Counted from the stretch's first letter, positions 8,753-18,431 are shown. The stretch is 64,000 bases of DNA from Gillisella taibaishanensis (GCF_001938985.1 NZ_MKIN01000021.1:744001-808000); one strand, 5' to 3'. A program made the numbers and translations. Notes: generated by a model not told the origin, from the letters alone.

Positions 8753-9940
8753 TCAGCCGGGAAGCCGCATTTCGCTCGGCAGATCCTGAGGCGAAAACAG
8801 AGCGTTGTGTAACTGGTTGAGTGCCATCGCCACGGCTCCGACGAGCGTGGCGCGCGCGCCTAGCGTACTTGCCTCCACCGAAATGCCGGCATGCGTTGAA
8901 ATCGGCAGGGCCTCGTTGACGCTTCGCACCATGAGTGGGTTGCGTCCGACATTGCCGCCAAGCAGGATCTTGCCAGGGTCGAGCATGGCGTGAACGGAAA
9001 CCACGAGCAGAGCCGCCAACCGGGCGGTCTCACGCACCGTCTCGATTGCGCGCAGTTCCTGCGTCTCGGCTCGTTCCAGAACATCGCGCACCGTCACCGC
9101 ACCTTCCGGATCGCCGTAGCGCTCCAGGATGCCGCGCGCGCCGATCGCGCATTCCAAGGCACCCCGCTCCAGGCTCTGATCCGCATAAGGATCCGCGCCG
9201 AAGGGCAGATAGGCGATTTCGCCGGCCGCGCCCTTGGCGCCGCGCATCAGCTTGCCGTTGACCAGCAATCCTAGACCGATACCCGTTCCCATCGACAGGA
9301 AGGCAACGGAGTCTAGTCCTACGCCCGCGCCCTTCCAGGTTTCACCGATCACGGCGGCATTGACGTCGTTTTCAATGATGACATCGCAGCGTAAAATCGC
9401 CTGCAGGGTCGCGACGATATCAAGCCCGCCGATATCGGATAGATTCGGGGCAAGCGAAAGGCGACCCGTATCAGGATCGACGACACCCGGCATGGCGACG
9501 GCGGCCAGCAGCACTTTGTTGCGGGCGATCCGCGCCTTCTTCAAGGCGGCTTCGACGATGCCATTGACGTGCTGCAACAGGTCTTCGCCGACATGGTCAC
9601 CAACAGGTCTCTCAACCTCGTGGACGATGGCGCCGGCAATATCGGCGATGGCGAGACGAATGGTTGTCGCGCCAATATCAAGGCCGATGACGCAGCCGGC
9701 GTCCGGTGCCACTTCATAGGTCACGGCGCTACGCCCGACCTTGCCTGATACAATGCCCTTGACGCGAACCCAGCCCTCGGTTTCCAGCATGCGGATCACC
9801 TCCGACATAGTCTGCTTCGACAGACCGGTCTTCTTGGCGAGGTCCGCGCGGGAGGTCGGACCCTCGTGCAGGAGAATGTCCATGGCGGCGCGAACGGAAA
9901 TCTGACGCAGCATGGGAGGCGTGCTCGTCCAGAGATTCAT
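8753..9940 (-). CDS. ROK-family transcriptional regulator
   Basis: A 395-residue sugar-responsive regulator of the NagC/XylR type. An amino-terminal winged helix (TSRADLAKKTGLSKQTMSEVIRML) is followed by an actin-like ROK domain with GLDIGATTIRLAIAD (phosphate 1), ENDVNAAVIGE and SMGTGIGLGLLVNG (phosphate 2). The Cys-rich zinc motif of ROK kinases is absent (GAKGAAGEIAYLPFG follows directly), so it is a regulator and not a kinase. GAGGGA precedes the ATG at 9940. It is divergent from the alcohol dehydrogenase gene, which is its likely target. Confidence 0.9.
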   Translation of the reverse strand: MNLWTSTPPMLRQISVRAAMDILLHEGPTSRADLAKKTGLSKQTMSEVIRMLETEGWVRVKGIVSGKVGRSAVTYEVAPDAGCVIGLDIGATTIRLAIADIAGAIVHEVERPVGDHVGEDLLQHVNGIVEAALKKARIARNKVLLAAVAMPGVVDPDTGRLSLAPNLSDIGGLDIVATLQAILRCDVIIENDVNAAVIGETWKGAGVGLDSVAFLSMGTGIGLGLLVNGKLMRGAKGAAGEIAYLPFGADPYADQSLERGALECAIGARGILERYGDPEGAVTVRDVLERAETQELRAIETVRETARLAALLVVSVHAMLDPGKILLGGNVGRNPLMVRSVNEALPISTHAGISVEASTLGARATLVGAVAMALNQLHNALFSPQDLPSEMRLPG

Positions 9941-10014
9941 CGACAATCCCTCATTATCTCGACAACCGGCGCCATGCCATTGCTCAGGCATCCATCGCAC
10001 AACCACCTCACCGA

Positions 10015-10049
10015 TGCAAATAGTTCGTCTCCGTGACGAATTATTCGCA
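10015..10049. promoter_or_regulatory. Long inverted repeat, candidate ROK operator
   Basis: TGCAAATAGTTCGTC and GACGAATTATTCGCA are inverted copies at 13 of 15 positions around a five-base centre (TCCGT). The site is 75 bases upstream of the ROK start and about 246 bases upstream of the dehydrogenase start. Its length and AT-rich arms suit a NagC/Mlc-type dimer. I see nothing else recognisable in the 354-base interval 9941-10294. Confidence 0.6.
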
Positions 10050-10294
10050 CCGTTCGGGCGAACCCGCCTCATGAACTTGGCGCCAAGGCGATATTCAGTC
10101 CACGGTTGATACGCGAGATCAGTGACGGCAGCAATGCTGCGGAACGGGCAGACGGGAGTACGCCCAAAAAAATCGAGGAACTTCTGCCGGATCGCCATGT
10201 TGGGAGATGCCATGGAAGGCAGTGCGCTGCCCCGCAAGATCGTGAACTACATCTGTTCACCGCACCAGCATCAATACGAAGTCAGGAGACATAC

Positions 10295-11470
10295 ATGCGC
10301 GCCCTGGTATGGCATGGTAAAGAAGATATTCGTTGCGACACCGTCTCTGATCCCGAGATCGAGCATTCCCGCGACGCCATCATCAAGGTGTCAAGCTGCG
10401 CCATTTGCGGCTCCGACCTGCATCTGTTTCACAACTACATTCCCGCTATGATGCCTGGGGACATCATGGGCCATGAGGCCATGGGTGAAGTCGTAGAAGT
10501 CGGCACCCGCGCCAAGAGCAAGCTGAAGAAAGGCGACCGCGTCGTCGTGCCCTTCACCATCTTTTGCGGCGAATGCGAGCAGTGCAAGCGCGGTAATTTC
10601 TCGGTTTGCGAACGATCCAACCGAAAGAAATACTTGGCCGAAAAGGCCTTTGGTCATTCAACTTCCGGCCTGTTCGGCTACACCCATCTGACCGGCGGCT
10701 ATCCCGGCGGCCAGGCGGAATATCTGCGCGTGCCTTTCGCTGATATGACCCATATCAAGGTTCCAGACAGCCTGTCCGACGAGCAGGTGCTGTTTCTGAG
10801 CGATATCCTGCCAACCGGCTGGCAGGCTGCCGTGCAGTGCGAGATCGAGCCTGATGATACCGTCGCCGTCTGGGGCGGAGGCCCCGTCGGCCAGATGGCA
10901 ATCCGCAGCGCCATGCTGCAAGGCGCCCGCCAAGTCATTGCCATCGACTGCGTGGCTGAGCGTCTGTCAATGGCCGAGGCCGCTGGCGCGATTACGATCA
11001 ATTTCGAGGAGGAGAGCGTTGTCACTCGGCTCAACGAACTGACCGGCGGCAAAGGCCCGCAGAAATGCATCGACGCCGTCGGCCTCGAAAGCCATGTCTC
11101 CATGGGCCAGCCGGATACGATCTATGACCGGGCCAAGCAGATGATGATGATGGAAAACGACCGGCCGCATGTGCTGCGCGAGATGATCTATGTCTGCCGT
11201 CCCGGCGGCATCATCTCGATCCCCGGCGTCTATAGCGGCCTCGTTGACAAAATCCCCATGGGCCAGGCGATGAACAAGGGGCTGACGTTCCGCATGGGCC
11301 AGACCCACGTCAAACGCTGGACCGACGAACTGCTGCGGCTGATCGAGGAAGGCCACATCGATCCTTCCTTCGTCATAACCCATACGGCGTCGCTGGATCA
11401 GGGGCCGGACATGTACAAGCTGTTTCGTGACAAGCAGGACAGCTGCATAAAGGTCGTTCTCAAGCCCTGA
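10295..11470 (+). CDS. Zinc-dependent alcohol dehydrogenase (MDR superfamily)
   Basis: A 391-residue cytosolic NAD(P)-dependent dehydrogenase. Catalytic zinc residues are Cys38 (CAICGSDLH) and His60-Glu61 (MGHEAMG); the structural zinc loop is [15 protein letters not shown]. The nucleotide fold has [22 protein letters not shown] lies before the ATG at 10295; the frame is open back to 10106 but that stretch holds the regulatory region. The subfamily (FdhA/YdjJ-like class III-related dehydrogenases with an extra loop at [12 protein letters not shown]) often oxidises formaldehyde adducts or polyols; the ROK regulator next door favours a carbohydrate alcohol. A short palindrome at 11504-11517 lies after the stop. 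Confidence 0.88.
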   Translation: MRALVWHGKEDIRCDTVSDPEIEHSRDAIIKVSSCAICGSDLHLFHNYIPAMMPGDIMGHEAMGEVVEVGTRAKSKLKKGDRVVVPFTIFCGECEQCKRGNFSVCERSNRKKYLAEKAFGHSTSGLFGYTHLTGGYPGGQAEYLRVPFADMTHIKVPDSLSDEQVLFLSDILPTGWQAAVQCEIEPDDTVAVWGGGPVGQMAIRSAMLQGARQVIAIDCVAERLSMAEAAGAITINFEEESVVTRLNELTGGKGPQKCIDAVGLESHVSMGQPDTIYDRAKQMMMMENDRPHVLREMIYVCRPGGIISIPGVYSGLVDKIPMGQAMNKGLTFRMGQTHVKRWTDELLRLIEEGHIDPSFVITHTASLDQGPDMYKLFRDKQDSCIKVVLKP

Positions 11471-11559
11471 TCGTCGTCACCATCCATTCGTCAACGTATT
11501 CCAGAGGCTGCAGCCTCGCCAGTCTCCGGAATGCGCGTCCCAAACTCGAAAGGTGCACC

Positions 11560-12165
11560 ATGAACTTCTTGTCCAATCTCACTCGTTCCCAAGGCGATCC
11601 GCGGGTCATTAAAACCGGTCCGAGTTCGCTGTCTTCTTCCGACCGCCTGACGCGCGGCCTTGGTTGGTTCAGCCTCGGCCTGGGGCTGACGCAAGTTATT
11701 GCTCCAGCCAGGGTGGCCCAATGGCTCGGCATGCGCGGCAAGGAAAGTGTGGTCAGGGCCTGCGGCGTGCGCGAGATCGGCAGTGGTCTGTTGACCCTTT
11801 CCATCGACAAGCGTGCCGGCCTTGCAAGCCGCGTGGCGGGCGACGGGCTCGATATCGCCCTGCTTTTGTCGGCACTTGCACCCGCAAATCGCCAACGTGG
11901 CTACGCCAGCATTGCCCTTGCTGTGGTCGGAGGAGTTGCTCTTCTCGATATTGCGGCGGCCCAGGCACAGGTTCGCAGGCATAGTCGTGTATCCGGCCCG
12001 GCCCGCGATTATCGTGACCGCAGTGGCTTTCCTAAAGGCGTGGAATCTGCGCGAAAGGCGTGGAAGGCCGTGGTCGGCTCGCCACTTGGCACGCACGGCA
12101 CGCCGAACGGCTCACCCGAGAAACAAGACGCCGGCGCAGGCAAAACTATTCCTCCGGGCACCTAA
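11560..12165 (+). CDS. Small membrane protein found with zinc alcohol dehydrogenases
   Basis: A 201-residue protein of unknown function. Residues 30-145 hold four hydrophobic segments, including GLGWFSLGLGLTQVIAPA and GYASIALAVVGGVALLDIAAA; the tail of about 55 residues is polar and basic (RRHSRVSGPARDYRDRSG). It resembles the membrane part of proteins annotated cyclase/dehydrase or DUF4267-like, where a SRPBCC domain normally follows; that domain is missing here. It is 89 bases after the dehydrogenase and could be in its transcript. No enzymatic residues can be identified. Confidence 0.65.
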   Translation: MNFLSNLTRSQGDPRVIKTGPSSLSSSDRLTRGLGWFSLGLGLTQVIAPARVAQWLGMRGKESVVRACGVREIGSGLLTLSIDKRAGLASRVAGDGLDIALLLSALAPANRQRGYASIALAVVGGVALLDIAAAQAQVRRHSRVSGPARDYRDRSGFPKGVESARKAWKAVVGSPLGTHGTPNGSPEKQDAGAGKTIPPGT

Positions 12166-12447
12166 AGCCCCTACCAGACAGCCAGCGCCGCGCTGCAGCG
12201 TCGCTGGAACAGGACGTAAGAGCGGAGACCTACTTTATATGGCGTTTGGCAGCTTGATATCGCGCTGGACGGCCGTAGGTGGGAAGCGTTCAGCGATCGA
12301 CCTCAATGTTTGCGGTGAACCGGAAAGAAGTTTGAAATCGGTCCGTAGGCCGACACAAGACGTTATTGCCCGGCAGACTTGAACCGCATCATGATCCGTT
12401 CTGTCAGCTTTGTAAGGCGACGCTGCCCCGCGGAGTTGACTGGCTCC

Positions 12448-13164
12448 TTAGGAGCCGCCTCCCCCGTTTCCATTAGACGCTGCCAATTCCTGCAAGCGTT
12501 CTTGCGTGATTTCTTCGGCGACAAGAACGATTGATTTGGCCCGCTCCACTCCGGTCGCATCGAACAGTTGATAAGCTCGCGACGCCGCGGCCATCGAAGC
12601 GTCCGCATCAGTGAACCATGCCTCGAACACGCAATCAACGAACCGCTCACCGACCGGTGGCATCGCAACTTGGTTTTCAGTTAACGCCGCAATTCCATGC
12701 CATGATTGAATCGCCTCGCTCATTTGGTGCAGTATCGCAGACCACCCTTGCTCATCGGTAGTCTCCGATCGGCTGACCAGCACGAAAAGCTTGTGGGTCG
12801 TCCTCGATCCAGCCAAAATTACGCGGGGTGAGACGTTCAAACGAGCGACGCTCGGGTCGTGAACGAAGCGTGGTTCATCCGGTCGCAGATTTGCGAGGTA
12901 ATATGGCGTAGTGACTGCGGCCTGCATTGCGGCGAGGCTTTCGAAGTGCAGTTCCGTCACAAGATCACGTTCAATGGTGTGGACACCATTATACTCCGGA
13001 TATGCGCCGTCTATCACGTGATTTTGCACATAATATGCAGGCATCGGGCCGGCATCAGCCGGCGGCAATACGACCATTGGCCCGTGGACATCGCGATAGT
13101 GGTCAAGGGCCGCCTTGCGAGTAAGGCCTGGGGCGCGGCGAACGACGAAAAAGAACTTTATCAT
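12448..13164 (-). CDS. EthD-domain protein, two tandem ferredoxin-like repeats
   Basis: A 238-residue protein. The amino-terminal half (IKFFFVVRRAPGLTRKAALDHYRDVHGPMV) is a clear EthD-type dimeric alpha-beta barrel unit with the conserved H-Y-x2-x-H-G-P segment. The second half (THKLFVLVSRSETTDEQGW onward, with VFEAWFTDADAS) repeats the fold more weakly. Such proteins accompany ether, steroid and aromatic degradation genes, and some are polyketide cyclases or methylmuconolactone methylisomerases. The end is Gly-rich. It is divergent from the NodD-like regulator, which may control it. Ribosome site is weak (GATGGGTAA). Confidence 0.75.
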   Translation of the reverse strand: MIKFFFVVRRAPGLTRKAALDHYRDVHGPMVVLPPADAGPMPAYYVQNHVIDGAYPEYNGVHTIERDLVTELHFESLAAMQAAVTTPYYLANLRPDEPRFVHDPSVARLNVSPRVILAGSRTTHKLFVLVSRSETTDEQGWSAILHQMSEAIQSWHGIAALTENQVAMPPVGERFVDCVFEAWFTDADASMAAASRAYQLFDATGVERAKSIVLVAEEITQERLQELAASNGNGGGGS

Positions 13165-13531
13165 AAATAATTACCCATCATGTTCGACGGTGAACGCCTC
13201 CCCGCCGATATGGCGGAGCAGGAATCCCGGTGGTCTGTGGCAATTTCAACAAACGCCGTGAATGACTTCAGAGACGGCAAACGCTTTGTAACCTCCCCAG
13301 CGATCACCCTTATCCAGCGGTTGATTGTGCTAGTTCCACCACAACGATCGAGATTGACAAAGATGATATTTTTAATGCAAATCCATTCAGGATATTGATG
13401 CATCCGGCATTTCAGTCGACTGCGATCCACTCCGTCGTCTACTGCGCACGACCAAATAACGCGGCTGGACAGCACTCGCAGAAGCGGCGTTCCGGCTGAA
13501 CGATTATGAACGGGAGGGGCCGTAGGACGGC
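13165..13531. other. Divergent promoter region, EthD gene / NodD-like gene
   Basis: 367 bases with lower GC than the flanking genes. No convincing nod-box copy was found, although the neighbouring regulator belongs to the NodD subclass. Short reading frames on both strands here have no ribosome sites and show no recognisable protein sequence. Confidence 0.4.
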
Positions 13532-14449
13532 ATGCGCTTCAAGGGGCTCGATCTTAATCTGCTTGGCGTGTTCGAGACGCTGATGCGAACGCGGAGCGTA
13601 TCACGAACGGCAGAAGAGTTGCACCTCAGCCAGCCGGCGATCAGCTCAGCGCTAAGGCGAATTCGGGAGTATTTTGACGACGAGATCCTCGTCACGCACA
13701 GCAAGCGTATGTTCCCAACAGCTTACGCAGAAAGCCTTTTACCTCAGGTCCGAGAAAGCCTCCGTGCGATTGAGAATGTAATTGCTACGTCTGCAGGATT
13801 TGATCCGACCACTTCTCAACGCACGTTCCGTCTCGCTGCATCGGATTACATTGTAACGGCACTCCTTGCGCCGCTCTGCCGCAGGCTCACAACCGAGGCA
13901 CCGTCGGTGCGTCTCGAACTGCTGTTCAACGACGACCAAAGCATTGGACAGCTCGAACAAGGCGATGTCGACCTCGTTATAGCGCCGGACGGCTATATCG
14001 CCCATAACCTGCCTGCAGAACACCTGCTCGATGACCGTCATGTCGTGGTCGGCTGGAACGAAAATCCTTTATTTGCCAAGCGGATCGACGAGGCGGCATT
14101 TCTGTCCGCAGGCCATATTCAAGTTGCGGTCGGTCCGCAACGTACGACAGTGTTCGAGGATCGCGAGCTGAATATTCTGGGTAAAAAGCGGCGGATTGAA
14201 CTGATCGCCTCGTCCTTCACCCTGCTCCCTTGGCTACTGGTTAAGACAGACCGCTTGGCATTGATGCATGAACGGCTCGCGCTGGTTATGGCCGAACATC
14301 ATCCAATCGCACTGGCCGAGCTCCCATTTTCTTTTCCATTATTGCGGGAGATGGTGCAGTATCATCCAGCCCGCGCCAACGATACCGGCCTGATTTGGCT
14401 GAGGAAGCGCCTGCAAGAGCAGGCGCTAATCGATAATGTCAGGAAGTAG
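13532..14449 (+). CDS. LysR-family regulator, NodD-like subclass
   Basis: 305 residues. The start MRFKGLDLNLLGVFETLM is nearly the NodD amino-terminal signature, followed by the HTH RTAEELHLSQPAISSALRRIREYF and a periplasmic-binding-like effector domain. NodD proteins of the symbiotic cluster share this beginning, but the rest (for example GRELVPTP-equivalent HSKRMFPTAYAES) is diverged and there are no nod genes here. Its partner is more likely the divergent EthD gene. The effector is unknown; aromatic acids are common for NodD/NahR-type members. Confidence 0.87.
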   Translation: MRFKGLDLNLLGVFETLMRTRSVSRTAEELHLSQPAISSALRRIREYFDDEILVTHSKRMFPTAYAESLLPQVRESLRAIENVIATSAGFDPTTSQRTFRLAASDYIVTALLAPLCRRLTTEAPSVRLELLFNDDQSIGQLEQGDVDLVIAPDGYIAHNLPAEHLLDDRHVVVGWNENPLFAKRIDEAAFLSAGHIQVAVGPQRTTVFEDRELNILGKKRRIELIASSFTLLPWLLVKTDRLALMHERLALVMAEHHPIALAELPFSFPLLREMVQYHPARANDTGLIWLRKRLQEQALIDNVRK

Positions 14450-14567
14450 AGGCCGCAAATTCGTCAGCCTGACATATAGCACAGTCTGCACGAATGCTGC
14501 CTTGTTACCTATCTCATCAGAGCAACGGATCTCTCAAGGTTTGCTAGAATAGCGCGGACTGACCAGT

Positions 14568-15242
14568 TCAAATGTCCACTAGGAGGCCTTTTGCCTTCAG
14601 CACCGCGTCTAGATTGGAAACTTCCACAACAGACTTTCCATCTTTGTATGCAGCGATAAAGCCAGCTTCTGCATCTTCGCGTGCTTGAGAAAGCCTCGCT
14701 GCTTCGCGGGCATCTTCGCGCCTTACCACCACCAAACCGTCGGCGTCGCCAACGATAATATCACCCGGGTGTATGATCTCTCCGCCCAGCACGATTGAAT
14801 CATTGACTGCTGCAATGGTTTCTTTGACCGTTCCTTTGATGCAAACGCTGAGGGAAAAGACCGGGAAGCCAAGGTCTCGCAATTGAAGCGTGTCGCGAAC
14901 ACCGGTATCAGTGACGAGGCCACCAATACCTTTTGCAAGGCAGGCATTCGCAAGGACGTCGCCAAATGAGCCCGCCTCTTCATACTCACCGGCGGAAACG
15001 ACGATAATATCGCCGGGCTTGGCGTAATTGATGGCCAGTTGCAGCATGAGGTTGTCACGCGGCGCGCATTTGACCGTGAAAGCCGGCCCACACAGCTTCA
15101 TCCTGTAGTCGACGGGTTTCAGTCGTGATGACAATGCGCCGCGGCGGCCCTGTGCTTCATGAATAGTTGCGGGAGAAAAAACCGAAAGAGCCTCAATGTC
15201 CTCTTTGGCGGGCCGTTGTGCTATGTCTTTAATATGGATCAC
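14568..15242 (-). CDS. RraA-family protein (HMG/CHA aldolase-like)
   Basis: 224 residues from a GTG at 15242, chosen because GAGGAAATC lies eight bases upstream and the protein then begins VIHIKDIAQRP, the usual start of this branch. The fold signatures are FSPATIHEAQGRRG, GEYEEAGSFGDVLA and DTGVRDTLQLRDLGFPVF, which hold the acidic metal and Arg-Asp active-site residues of class II 4-hydroxy-4-methyl-2-oxoglutarate aldolase and oxaloacetate decarboxylase. It is the last gene of an operon with an SDR and an amino-acid-type ABC transporter, consistent with a catabolic aldolase or decarboxylase rather than an RNase regulator. It is a paralogue of the truncated gene at 1-662. Confidence 0.85.
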   Translation of the reverse strand: MIHIKDIAQRPAKEDIEALSVFSPATIHEAQGRRGALSSRLKPVDYRMKLCGPAFTVKCAPRDNLMLQLAINYAKPGDIIVVSAGEYEEAGSFGDVLANACLAKGIGGLVTDTGVRDTLQLRDLGFPVFSLSVCIKGTVKETIAAVNDSIVLGGEIIHPGDIIVGDADGLVVVRREDAREAARLSQAREDAEAGFIAAYKDGKSVVEVSNLDAVLKAKGLLVDI

Positions 15243-15265
15243 TTTGATTTCCTCGCAGCGGAGTG

Positions 15266-15291
15266 GCTGGCGGTGGATTGGTTCCGCCAGC
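15266..15291 (-). promoter_or_regulatory. RNA hairpin between binding-protein and RraA genes
   Basis: GCTGGCGG and CCGCCAGC form a perfect 8-bp stem with a ten-base loop in the 95-base gap after the binding-protein stop. It lacks a U-run, so read-through into the RraA gene is expected; it probably shields upstream mRNA. Confidence 0.5.
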
Positions 15292-15337
15292 ATCTGCACG
15301 CTTGTCTTCTGGTTAAGCTGAGTACCCGCCTGATGGC

Positions 15338-16174
15338 TTACGGGATGGGATCGAATTTCAATTCGGAAAGCGGCACGACCTTATCGGTGCGCGTCATCTT
15401 GTAGTCGGTGTTCGGGCCAAGCCACTTGTCCCAGATCTGGTTGAGTTCACCGGATGTATCGAGCTTACGCAGCACTTCGTTGATCTTTGCCGTAAGGGCC
15501 GGATTGTCCTTGGCCATGCCGATGCCAATGGGTTGATAGAGCATCGGCTCGGGGATCATCCGCATTTCCTTGCCCTTGGTCTTCGACTCCATGACCAGCT
15601 TGGTCGTGGTCATCGTATTGGCAACCATGCCCCGGGCCTTGCCCTGCTGGGCGGCAAGATAAGCCGACACAGTATCCTGGAATGTCAAAGGATCGGACTT
15701 GTTGAGCTTGATCGACATTTCCGAAGTCGACCCTTTCGTCGATGCCAGTCGCTGGCCTTCGAAATCGGCCTTCTTTTGGCCGGGGTCATCAACCGGCACG
15801 ATCAGCATTTCCTTTGCGAGGTAGTACGGGTCGCTGAACTGGATCTGCTCGGCGCGGCTGACTGTGTAGGCGAGATTCGCAACGGTGATATCGACACGGC
15901 CGAGCTTCACCTCGGGCACGCGGGCCTCAACGGAAACGGGCTTGATTTCGACCTTGACACCCAAAGCCTTGCCAATTGCGTTACAAAGATCAACGTCAAA
16001 ACCAACCATTTCACGCGTCTTCGGGTCGGGCGAGGCAAAGGGTGGAACGTCTGCGAACGTAGCGCAACGCAGCGTTTTAGACGACATAATGGTATCGAGT
16101 TGATCCGCCTTGGCGGGCGAAATTGTCGCGGCGGTCGCAAGCACGGCCGCCAGAGTAATGCTTGTCCAGTTCAT
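15338..16174 (-). CDS. Polar amino-acid-type ABC substrate-binding protein
   Basis: 278 residues of the family-3 binding proteins (GltI, HisJ, FliY). A Sec signal peptide (MNWTSITLAAVLATAATISPAKA) is followed by TLRCATFADVPPFASPDP and GFDVDLCNAIGKALGVKVE, the classic lobe I ligand strand. TAGGAGAAC lies before the ATG. It follows the ATPase by 30 bases as the fifth gene of the operon. The usual R-x-D anchor that holds amino-acid carboxylate and amine is present as PEVKLGRVDITVANL (Arg-Val-Asp). A keto or hydroxy acid ligand is possible given the SDR and RraA partners. Confidence 0.88.
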   Translation of the reverse strand: MNWTSITLAAVLATAATISPAKADQLDTIMSSKTLRCATFADVPPFASPDPKTREMVGFDVDLCNAIGKALGVKVEIKPVSVEARVPEVKLGRVDITVANLAYTVSRAEQIQFSDPYYLAKEMLIVPVDDPGQKKADFEGQRLASTKGSTSEMSIKLNKSDPLTFQDTVSAYLAAQQGKARGMVANTMTTTKLVMESKTKGKEMRMIPEPMLYQPIGIGMAKDNPALTAKINEVLRKLDTSGELNQIWDKWLGPNTDYKMTRTDKVVPLSELKFDPIP

Positions 16175-16204
16175 TGCTGTTCTCCTATTTTTTTGTTTTG
16201 GATG

Positions 16205-16972
16205 TCAGTGACGCAGATCAGCGAGGAACCGCTGCGCACGCGGGTGACGAGGGGTCTTGAAGAACTCCTCCGGCGGGGCCTTCTCGATGATCTCTCCCGC
16301 ATCGATGAACCAGATGAGATCTGCAACATCGTGGGCGAACCCCATTTCATGCGTGACGCACAGCATGGTCATGCCTTCTGCCGCCAGGCTTTTCATCACC
16401 GAAAGGACCTCCCCGACCATTTCCGGATCAAGCGCGCTGGTTGGTTCGTCGAACAGCATGACAGGCGGCTCCATAGCGAGGGCACGCGCTATGGCTACCC
16501 GCTGCTGCTGTCCGCCCGACAGCTGGCCAGGGTAGGCGTTTGCCTTTTCTGCAAGACCGACGCGATCGAGGAGTTTCAACGCCTTGTCATGGGCTACATC
16601 GGGCGCGACGCCCTTCACCCGCACGGGCGACATCGACACGTTCTCAACCACCGACAGATGTGGGAACAGATTGAAGTTCTGGAAAACGAAGCCGATGCTG
16701 CTGCGCAAGAGGTTGAGCTTCTTCGACGGCATAGACGCGTGAATGTCCTGCCCGTCGAACACGATCGAGCCGCTGCTGATCTCTTCCAGACGGTTGATGG
16801 TGCGGATCAGCGTCGACTTGCCGGAACCGGAAGGACCGCAAATGACCACGACCTCACCGCGTGCGACCGAAGCATCTATGTTCTTTAAAACGGGGTGGTC
16901 GCCATAGCTCTTGTACACATTGGAGAGGCGTATCGCAGGCAACTGTTGCGTCGTGGGCGCGGACAAGGTCAT
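16205..16972 (-). CDS. Amino-acid ABC transporter ATPase, GlnQ/HisP type
   Basis: 255 residues with Walker [10 protein letters not shown] (46-54), the Q-loop [14 protein letters not shown], signature LSGGQQQR, Walker [13 protein letters not shown] and the switch VTHEMGFA. The ATG at 16972 overlaps the upstream permease stop by four bases. It powers the two permeases at 16969-18431. Confidence 0.94.
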   Translation of the reverse strand: MTLSAPTTQQLPAIRLSNVYKSYGDHPVLKNIDASVARGEVVVICGPSGSGKSTLIRTINRLEEISSGSIVFDGQDIHASMPSKKLNLLRSSIGFVFQNFNLFPHLSVVENVSMSPVRVKGVAPDVAHDKALKLLDRVGLAEKANAYPGQLSGGQQQRVAIARALAMEPPVMLFDEPTSALDPEMVGEVLSVMKSLAAEGMTMLCVTHEMGFAHDVADLIWFIDAGEIIEKAPPEEFFKTPRHPRAQRFLADLRH

Positions 16973-17727
16973 GGCTGCTCCGATAGAATTTGTGACGGTG
17001 CCAGAGGCGCAATTGATACGCCTCTGATAACACCGGCGCGCCGGCGGGTTATCCGTCGCTCGATGGTGTTAGCGATCTTGGTCAAGGTCCAGCAGATGGC
17101 GTAGTAGACGGCCGCCAGAAGCAGGAAGACCTGGAATGGCTGTGTCAGAAGCTGGTTATTGACCTGACTGGCCGCGAAGGTAAGGTCTGGCACGTTGATG
17201 ACGTAGCCGATCGTCGTGTCCTTGATCGTGGAAACGAAGGTCGAGATGATGCTCGGGATCATATTGTAGAGCGCCTGGGGCAGGATGATGAACCGCATCG
17301 CCCCCAAATAGCTATGCCCCAGCGCTTTGGCTGCTTCCATCTGCCCGTGCCCAAGCGCCACGATGCCGCCGCGTACAACTTCGCTCAGAAATGCGCCCTG
17401 GTAGACGACCAGTGTCGTCAACATGATCATGAAGCTTGGAACATCCGCACCGCTCAACAGCGGCACAAGGAAATAGCTCCAAAGAACCAGCATTAGCAGC
17501 GGTACCCCGCGTGTGACGTAGACGAGTCCCGTCAAAGGCCACCGCAAAATCCACCATTTTGACAGGCGCGCCAAGGCAAACAGGATGCTGATCGGAAAGG
17601 CCAGCGCGATACTAAGCGCCGAAAGGATCAGCGTATTGGCCAAGCCGCCAAGCGGACCGTTGGGATATTGACCAACCAGCAATAGCAGCCAGTATTCCTT
17701 GATGATGAGAAGAATGTCAGTGATCAT
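16969..17727 (-). CDS. Amino-acid ABC transporter permease (HisM type)
   Basis: 252 residues with a hydrophobic His/Glu/Gln/Arg-permease core. [21 protein letters not shown] is the first helix after a short periplasmic part, and [21 protein letters not shown] is the conserved cytoplasmic EAA loop. Both ends overlap neighbouring genes by four bases, so all transport genes are translated in a coupled chain. It pairs with the permease at 17724. Confidence 0.92.
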   Translation of the reverse strand: MITDILLIIKEYWLLLLVGQYPNGPLGGLANTLILSALSIALAFPISILFALARLSKWWILRWPLTGLVYVTRGVPLLMLVLWSYFLVPLLSGADVPSFMIMLTTLVVYQGAFLSEVVRGGIVALGHGQMEAAKALGHSYLGAMRFIILPQALYNMIPSIISTFVSTIKDTTIGYVINVPDLTFAASQVNNQLLTQPFQVFLLLAAVYYAICWTLTKIANTIERRITRRRAGVIRGVSIAPLAPSQILSEQP

Positions 17728-18431
17728 GCGCGCGCGCTCCGAACCGGATCTGCACGCAGAGACAAATAAGCGCCAACCCCCATGATCAGCAGCGAAAAGA
17801 AGAGATAGAGCACCGTGCCGATCAGGTAGATTTCGAATGTCCGGAAGCTGAGATTTTCAATCTCTTTCACAGCATGGGTTAGTTCTGGTGCACCGATGAT
17901 GATGGCAAGGCTGCTATTCTTGAAGAGGGATACACTGTGATTGATGAGCGGAGGAAGCGCATTGCGGATCCCCTGCGGCAAAATCACGAAACGCATCGCC
18001 GACAGATAAGCATGCCCGAGAGCGGTAGCCGCTTCCATCTGCCCTGGACTGACAGATCGTAGTCCGGACCGCAGATCTTCGCTGAAATAGGCGGCCTGGC
18101 AAAGCCCGAGCCCAATCACGGCAAATATTGTTTCGGCGTTGTGAGCCGAGAGCCATGCCGTCAATCCGTTCGGCAGCAAATTGAATATGCCGAAGTACCA
18201 GAGCATGAGCTGCACCAGCGTCGGCACGTTGCGGTGATAAGAAACATAGGCTGCAACAATGGGCTCGCCAAAGCGAAATGGAGAAAAGCGGATCGACAGA
18301 AGCGTGATTGCAAGACCGATGGCTAGTATCCATGACCCAACAAAAATGACGAAAGTCATCTCGACGCCATGCACCAACATGGCGACATAGGCTGGGTCCT
18401 TGAGAATGGCCGAAAGATCGAACCCGGTCAC
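17724..18431 (-). CDS. Amino-acid ABC transporter permease (HisQ type)
   Basis: 235 residues, paralogue of the gene at 16969. AATALGHAYLSAMRFVILPQG is the coupling loop, nearly identical to that of its partner. MTFVIFVGSWILAIGLAITLL is the first helix. It overlaps the SDR gene and the second permease gene by four bases each. Confidence 0.92.
   Translation of the reverse strand: MTGFDLSAILKDPAYVAMLVHGVEMTFVIFVGSWILAIGLAITLLSIRFSPFRFGEPIVAAYVSYHRNVPTLVQLMLWYFGIFNLLPNGLTAWLSAHNAETIFAVIGLGLCQAAYFSEDLRSGLRSVSPGQMEAATALGHAYLSAMRFVILPQGIRNALPPLINHSVSLFKNSSLAIIIGAPELTHAVKEIENLSFRTFEIYLIGTVLYLFFSLLIMGVGAYLSLRADPVRSARA

Noticed and set aside
11504-11517. GAGGCTGCAGCCTC palindrome after the alcohol dehydrogenase
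   Set aside because: Only five base pairs around a four-base loop and no U-run; too weak to call a terminator or operator.
13161-13475. 104-codon minus-strand frame ahead of the NodD-like gene
   Set aside because: Overlaps the end of the EthD promoter region, lacks a ribosome site and has an amino-acid composition (many Cys, Ser, Arg) unlike the real genes.
13165-13531. Possible nod box near the NodD-like regulator
   Set aside because: No 47-base pattern with the expected ATC-N9-GAT modules was found, and no nod genes are nearby.
15533-16888. 451-codon open frame on the plus strand
   Set aside because: Covers the amino-acid-type binding protein and ATPase in antisense; the protein is rich in His, Arg and Gly as expected for a shadow frame.
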